A stretch of 64,000 nt of DNA from the NCBI GenBank assembly GCA_014706295.1, contig JACSVZ010000002.1, forward strand, positions 53,478,432-53,542,431, written 5' to 3'. Source of the stretch: Lycocorax pyrrhopterus obiensis (lineage: Eukaryota; Chordata; Aves; Passeriformes; Paradisaeidae). Under the pieces are notes generated by a model, which had not been told where the DNA came from, ran no database searches, and saw nothing but the letters and a program-made list of their open reading frames with translations. Positions 60,760 through 64,000 of this stretch are shown one piece after another. Both the position numbers and the translations under genes were made by a program. Numbering within the stretch: position 1 is the first letter of the stretch; every line of letters begins with the position of its first letter.

Positions 60760-63700
60760 CCTTATCCACTATAGAAAGGAGAGGTTTCTCAGCTCGTGAA
60801 ATGGAGTCTAAGTAGTAGCAGCTTCACAACTGACCTGGGAATAAGTGCAAGGGAAACTGCTGAAGACAGAGCAGTCCAAGTGTGTGCCCTTCAGCTCACC
60901 ACAAGTTTCTCTGGGGCAGGACCTTGAGGTCCTTTATCTCTGGCCCTAAACTCAAGAGGGGCAGGTAGTGAGAACACGAATTACTGTGTGTTACTGTGAA
61001 TTACTGGGTTACTGTGTGTTGTTGGTTTTGCAGATAAAGAGCAGCGCTGGTTTTGTCTTTACTGATTTGGTTGGAAGGATTGGTTGTCTCCCCTGGCACA
61101 CGAAGTTGGGGCACAGAGGCGGGCCAGCTGGCGACTGTGCCATCCAGATTAGACTGTGTTGCTGTTAATAATGTGGGGAAAACAATCAGGAGCTATGGCA
61201 GGGATAATATCTGCCCCTTTGGGAGGGTGTGTACCTGCCACTTATTACTCATGTTCCCAGTTCTGGTTAGCTTTCTGCATAACTGGAATCCAAGACTAAT
61301 TGAGAAGGACATTTTTCTTCACATTTATCTCTGGTTACCTTTTCTCCAAAGCAGACCTCATTCCTGTGATTCATGCCTTTATCACATACAGACTCACCAC
61401 TGCCTCACTGATCACCACCAAGGCCCCATCTCAGGCCTAGGGGGAGAAGCTTCCAGCTGGGCTGCCTTGCTCTGAGCACACCGTGGCTCTGATTTGTTAC
61501 ATGCCGTCCTGAAGCTGGCCTACCTGCAAGGATGGCTCTCACCCTCTGCCGAGCGTCTTCGCAACATCAGCAGCATTCCTCTGCCTCCAGCAGAGCCCCG
61601 GGGAGGAAGCCCCTGAGCTTCTTCCAGCCCGAGGGCGTCGCATTTGCTGCTAACAGGCCCTGTAGCAGAGTTCATCTCTTTTTCATACTTGGGAAGAGGC
61701 AAGGAGTTCTTGTCCTTCTCTGCTGTCATGGTTTAGTATAGCTGGGAGTGGTAGTTAAGGAGGGCTCCATCAAAATAGGCTCGTTGGGTTTTTTGCTATT
61801 CAGGGTCTTGAGAAGCTACAGCCTCATTTTTTTACCACAAGTCTCAACAGATTTTTCGAAAGATAGCAGACCAAATACAGGGCCAGTTTTTGAAGTTTTC
61901 ATTCAGCTGATCTTGCTGAAGGCAGCTTTCTCACTGATGTCTACCAGACTCAGGCAGTAAAAAACAACAAAGAAGAAACTGGATAAGGACTGCAGATTAT
62001 GGCCCACTGATCTGCACCCAGGCCGAAGGAGCAGAGCACACAAATCAATCATTAGGTTTGATACCTGGGCTTATAAAAACTTACTGGAATAGTATGTGTA
62101 AGTGTCCAATGCACCTGTGACTCTGAAGCTAACACATTTTCTCCGTGCTCCACAGAAATTGCCTGGTTTAGACCATAAAGATATGCTGCTCTTTGTGTGG
62201 TATATACAGAATATCAATATGAAAAGAATTTATGTGTGATCCAAGAGTTTTTTAATGAAGTCCACATTCTCTGGACATTGCTTCTATTCTTTCTGAACAG
62301 ATATAAAGAGTGATATAATTGCACCAAAGATCATACAGCACAGGTAGATTGCTGGCTGTCTCTAATCTCCTCAAGTAGGCTGGGCTCTGGATGAAGGAAC
62401 TTTAAATGGTTTTATACAGTCTGTGATATTAGACTGCTCATATATTAGCTCTCAGCACATCCTCTTACACAACCCAATGTGGTAGAACAAATTAATCACA
62501 CTTTGGCCTGCTAAATGGGATTTGGAGGGCATAACTATAAATTAAGTTTTCCTCAACTCCACCTCAGAATGTGTCGTCCTCCATATTGCTCATGAGTCAT
62601 ACCTTCTCCAAGCTCTGCAGAGCTGAGTAAACCTTGTTCATTGTCTTCCTGCACACAAATGTTGAAGGTCTGCCTTGACAATTGGAGGTTTTCTGTTTGT
62701 TTTTAATTGTTTGTGCTTCTCTTCCCTGTATGGAGATGGCAGGTAGAAGCTCGCAGCTTTGTGGTTGGAACAGAAAACAGTGAAGATTTTGCCTCAGTAT
62801 TGCCTTAGCCCAGTTTCCTATACAAACAAGATTCTCTCTGGTAGGCTCCAGTGTGTCTGAGGAATGATGTTATTATGTGGTTATCACCTCGAAGCAATAG
62901 GCATATTTTTAAGCTACAGTAAGCTGAGGAATCTCATCTTCTTTGGGATTCTTTGGGAAACCAGTATAGAGGACAAAGGACAGGCTCAATTTGCTTGCAG
63001 TGGTCTGTGCTGCTGAGGAAGTTTCATGAGTAGGGTTTTTTTTCATGTTTTAATAGCAGAAGTATTGTTTGGGATACTTCTATCAGGCAAAGGTGAAGAA
63101 GGCAAAGGCAGAAGTCAGAGGTGAGGTTACTGGCTGCCAGGAAGGAACCACAGATGGAAGGAAGCACTACTCAGGGAGCTGGCAGGTCAGAGCCCAGGTG
63201 GGATTTCTCACCAGACAGTGCTGGGGTAGCCAGATACTTACCTCCTCCCATGACTTCCTTGCAGTCGGCAAGATTAATTTGCCCTGGATTTCCAAAGACT
63301 GATTCATCCTGTCTTAGTCACCTGTTTTAGGAGAGATGAATTGCAACACAGGGACTGTCAAGGGCATCCAGATGAGAAGTTCAAACTGGACAATGAGCTT
63401 TTAGTCCATTAAAGCACAGTTGACATGATGTCTGCTCACAAGTATAAGTGAAGATTAGGCTCTTTTGAACAGTGGAATGCACTGCCCAAAAGCTTTTATA
63501 TACTTTTATATATTTAGATGGACACAGTATCACAGCTCCAAGTTCTCCATAAAGCTCTCATTGCTCACCAGCATAATTTTTATCTTGTTACTCTGCTTTT
63601 CTGTTTTCCATCCATTAGCTGATCTTAATCTATATCTGGGTCATAGTATGAGTAGTCATGAAGTTGTATATGGTGAAGGATGAGTAGAGCTCTCTGTCAT

Positions 63701-64000
63701 CTTTTGATCATATTACTGTCTTCTGCTTATGAGTTTCCTTTGGTTTATGTACTTGGGAAAATGAAAAGTACCTTCCATTTCTTTCAGGCTTGTCAAATTT
63801 TTCCTTGTGCAGTGTCCTCCGATTTCCAATTCTTAACTCAGGCATCCCATTATGTCATGAGGGGTTTTGTAAGTACTTATTTCTCTTTGTTTGAACTCCA
63901 GATCTCAGAATCCTGTGAGCATCAGCTATCATAGTGCTTTATACGGTGTATTCCCTGCCTTCACAGTTGCAAAGCAAAATTTTAAGTGTAGTGCAGCTTC
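60760..64000. other. Non-coding stretch with a short CpG cluster
   Basis: A short tandem of TTACTGTG-like units lies at about 60980-61020. Around 61505-61645 CpGs are locally dense (GCCGAGCGTC, CGAGGGCGTCG). Just after, TGTCATGGTTTA (61725-61736) resembles the start of some avian LTRs, but no LTR body could be followed. Remaining frames are short and unrecognised. Confidence 0.45.

Noticed and set aside
60394..60815. Frames of 101-126 codons on both strands, rich in REEK or LLFSS
   Set aside because: They are translations of the (AAGAG)n microsatellite; a 5-bp unit keeps every frame open.

Overview
This is 64 kb of AT-rich vertebrate nuclear DNA in which I recognise no intact gene. Bacterial-style features (operons, ribosome binding sites, CRISPR) are absent. 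Open frames are short: the longest is 155 codons and most overlap others on both strands, as expected by chance. The best fit is a bird, or possibly another sauropsid. The window has no Alu, B1/B2 or L1-like sequence, which makes a mammal unlikely. Recognisable repeats are sparse: one ERV-type solo LTR, one decayed CR1/L3-type LINE fragment, one decayed L2-like LINE fragment and two MIR-like relics. This assignment is inference from repeat content, not from a recognised gene.

Layout. 1-10 kb: non-coding, with a weak ancient-repeat match near 8.2-8.3 kb. 10.0-10.4 kb: a minus-strand frame with splice-like borders, a weak exon candidate. 10.70-11.31 kb: a 605-bp GC-rich solo LTR with TATA box, polyadenylation signal and a near-perfect 5-bp target duplication. 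13.7-14.7 kb: a plus-strand MIR relic next to a minus-strand CR1/L3 reverse-transcriptase relic. 16.8 kb: a faint U6-like string. 21.4 kb: an inverted repeat with 18-bp arms. 27.1 kb: a second MIR-like relic. 28.4-28.6 kb: a cluster of nested and overlapping hairpins. 33.7-34.2 kb: a diverged tandem array of about 100-bp units, followed at 34.55 kb by a strong GC-rich hairpin. 46.1-46.8 kb: a decayed L2-like LINE C-terminal region. 48.1-48.4 kb: an unassigned 112-codon frame with protein-like composition. 60.5-60.8 kb: a perfect (AAGAG)n microsatellite of about 40 copies in a 232-bp homopurine run.

Nothing here amounts to a gene system. The window reads as an intergenic or intronic stretch of an avian-type genome. 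The items most worth a second look are the diverged ~100-bp tandem array, the structured inverted repeats at 21.4, 28.5 and 34.55 kb, the unassigned frame at 48.1-48.4 kb, and the two LINE relics whose protein motifs can still be read in order. All repeat-family assignments come from motif recognition by eye and memory of the families; no database search was run.
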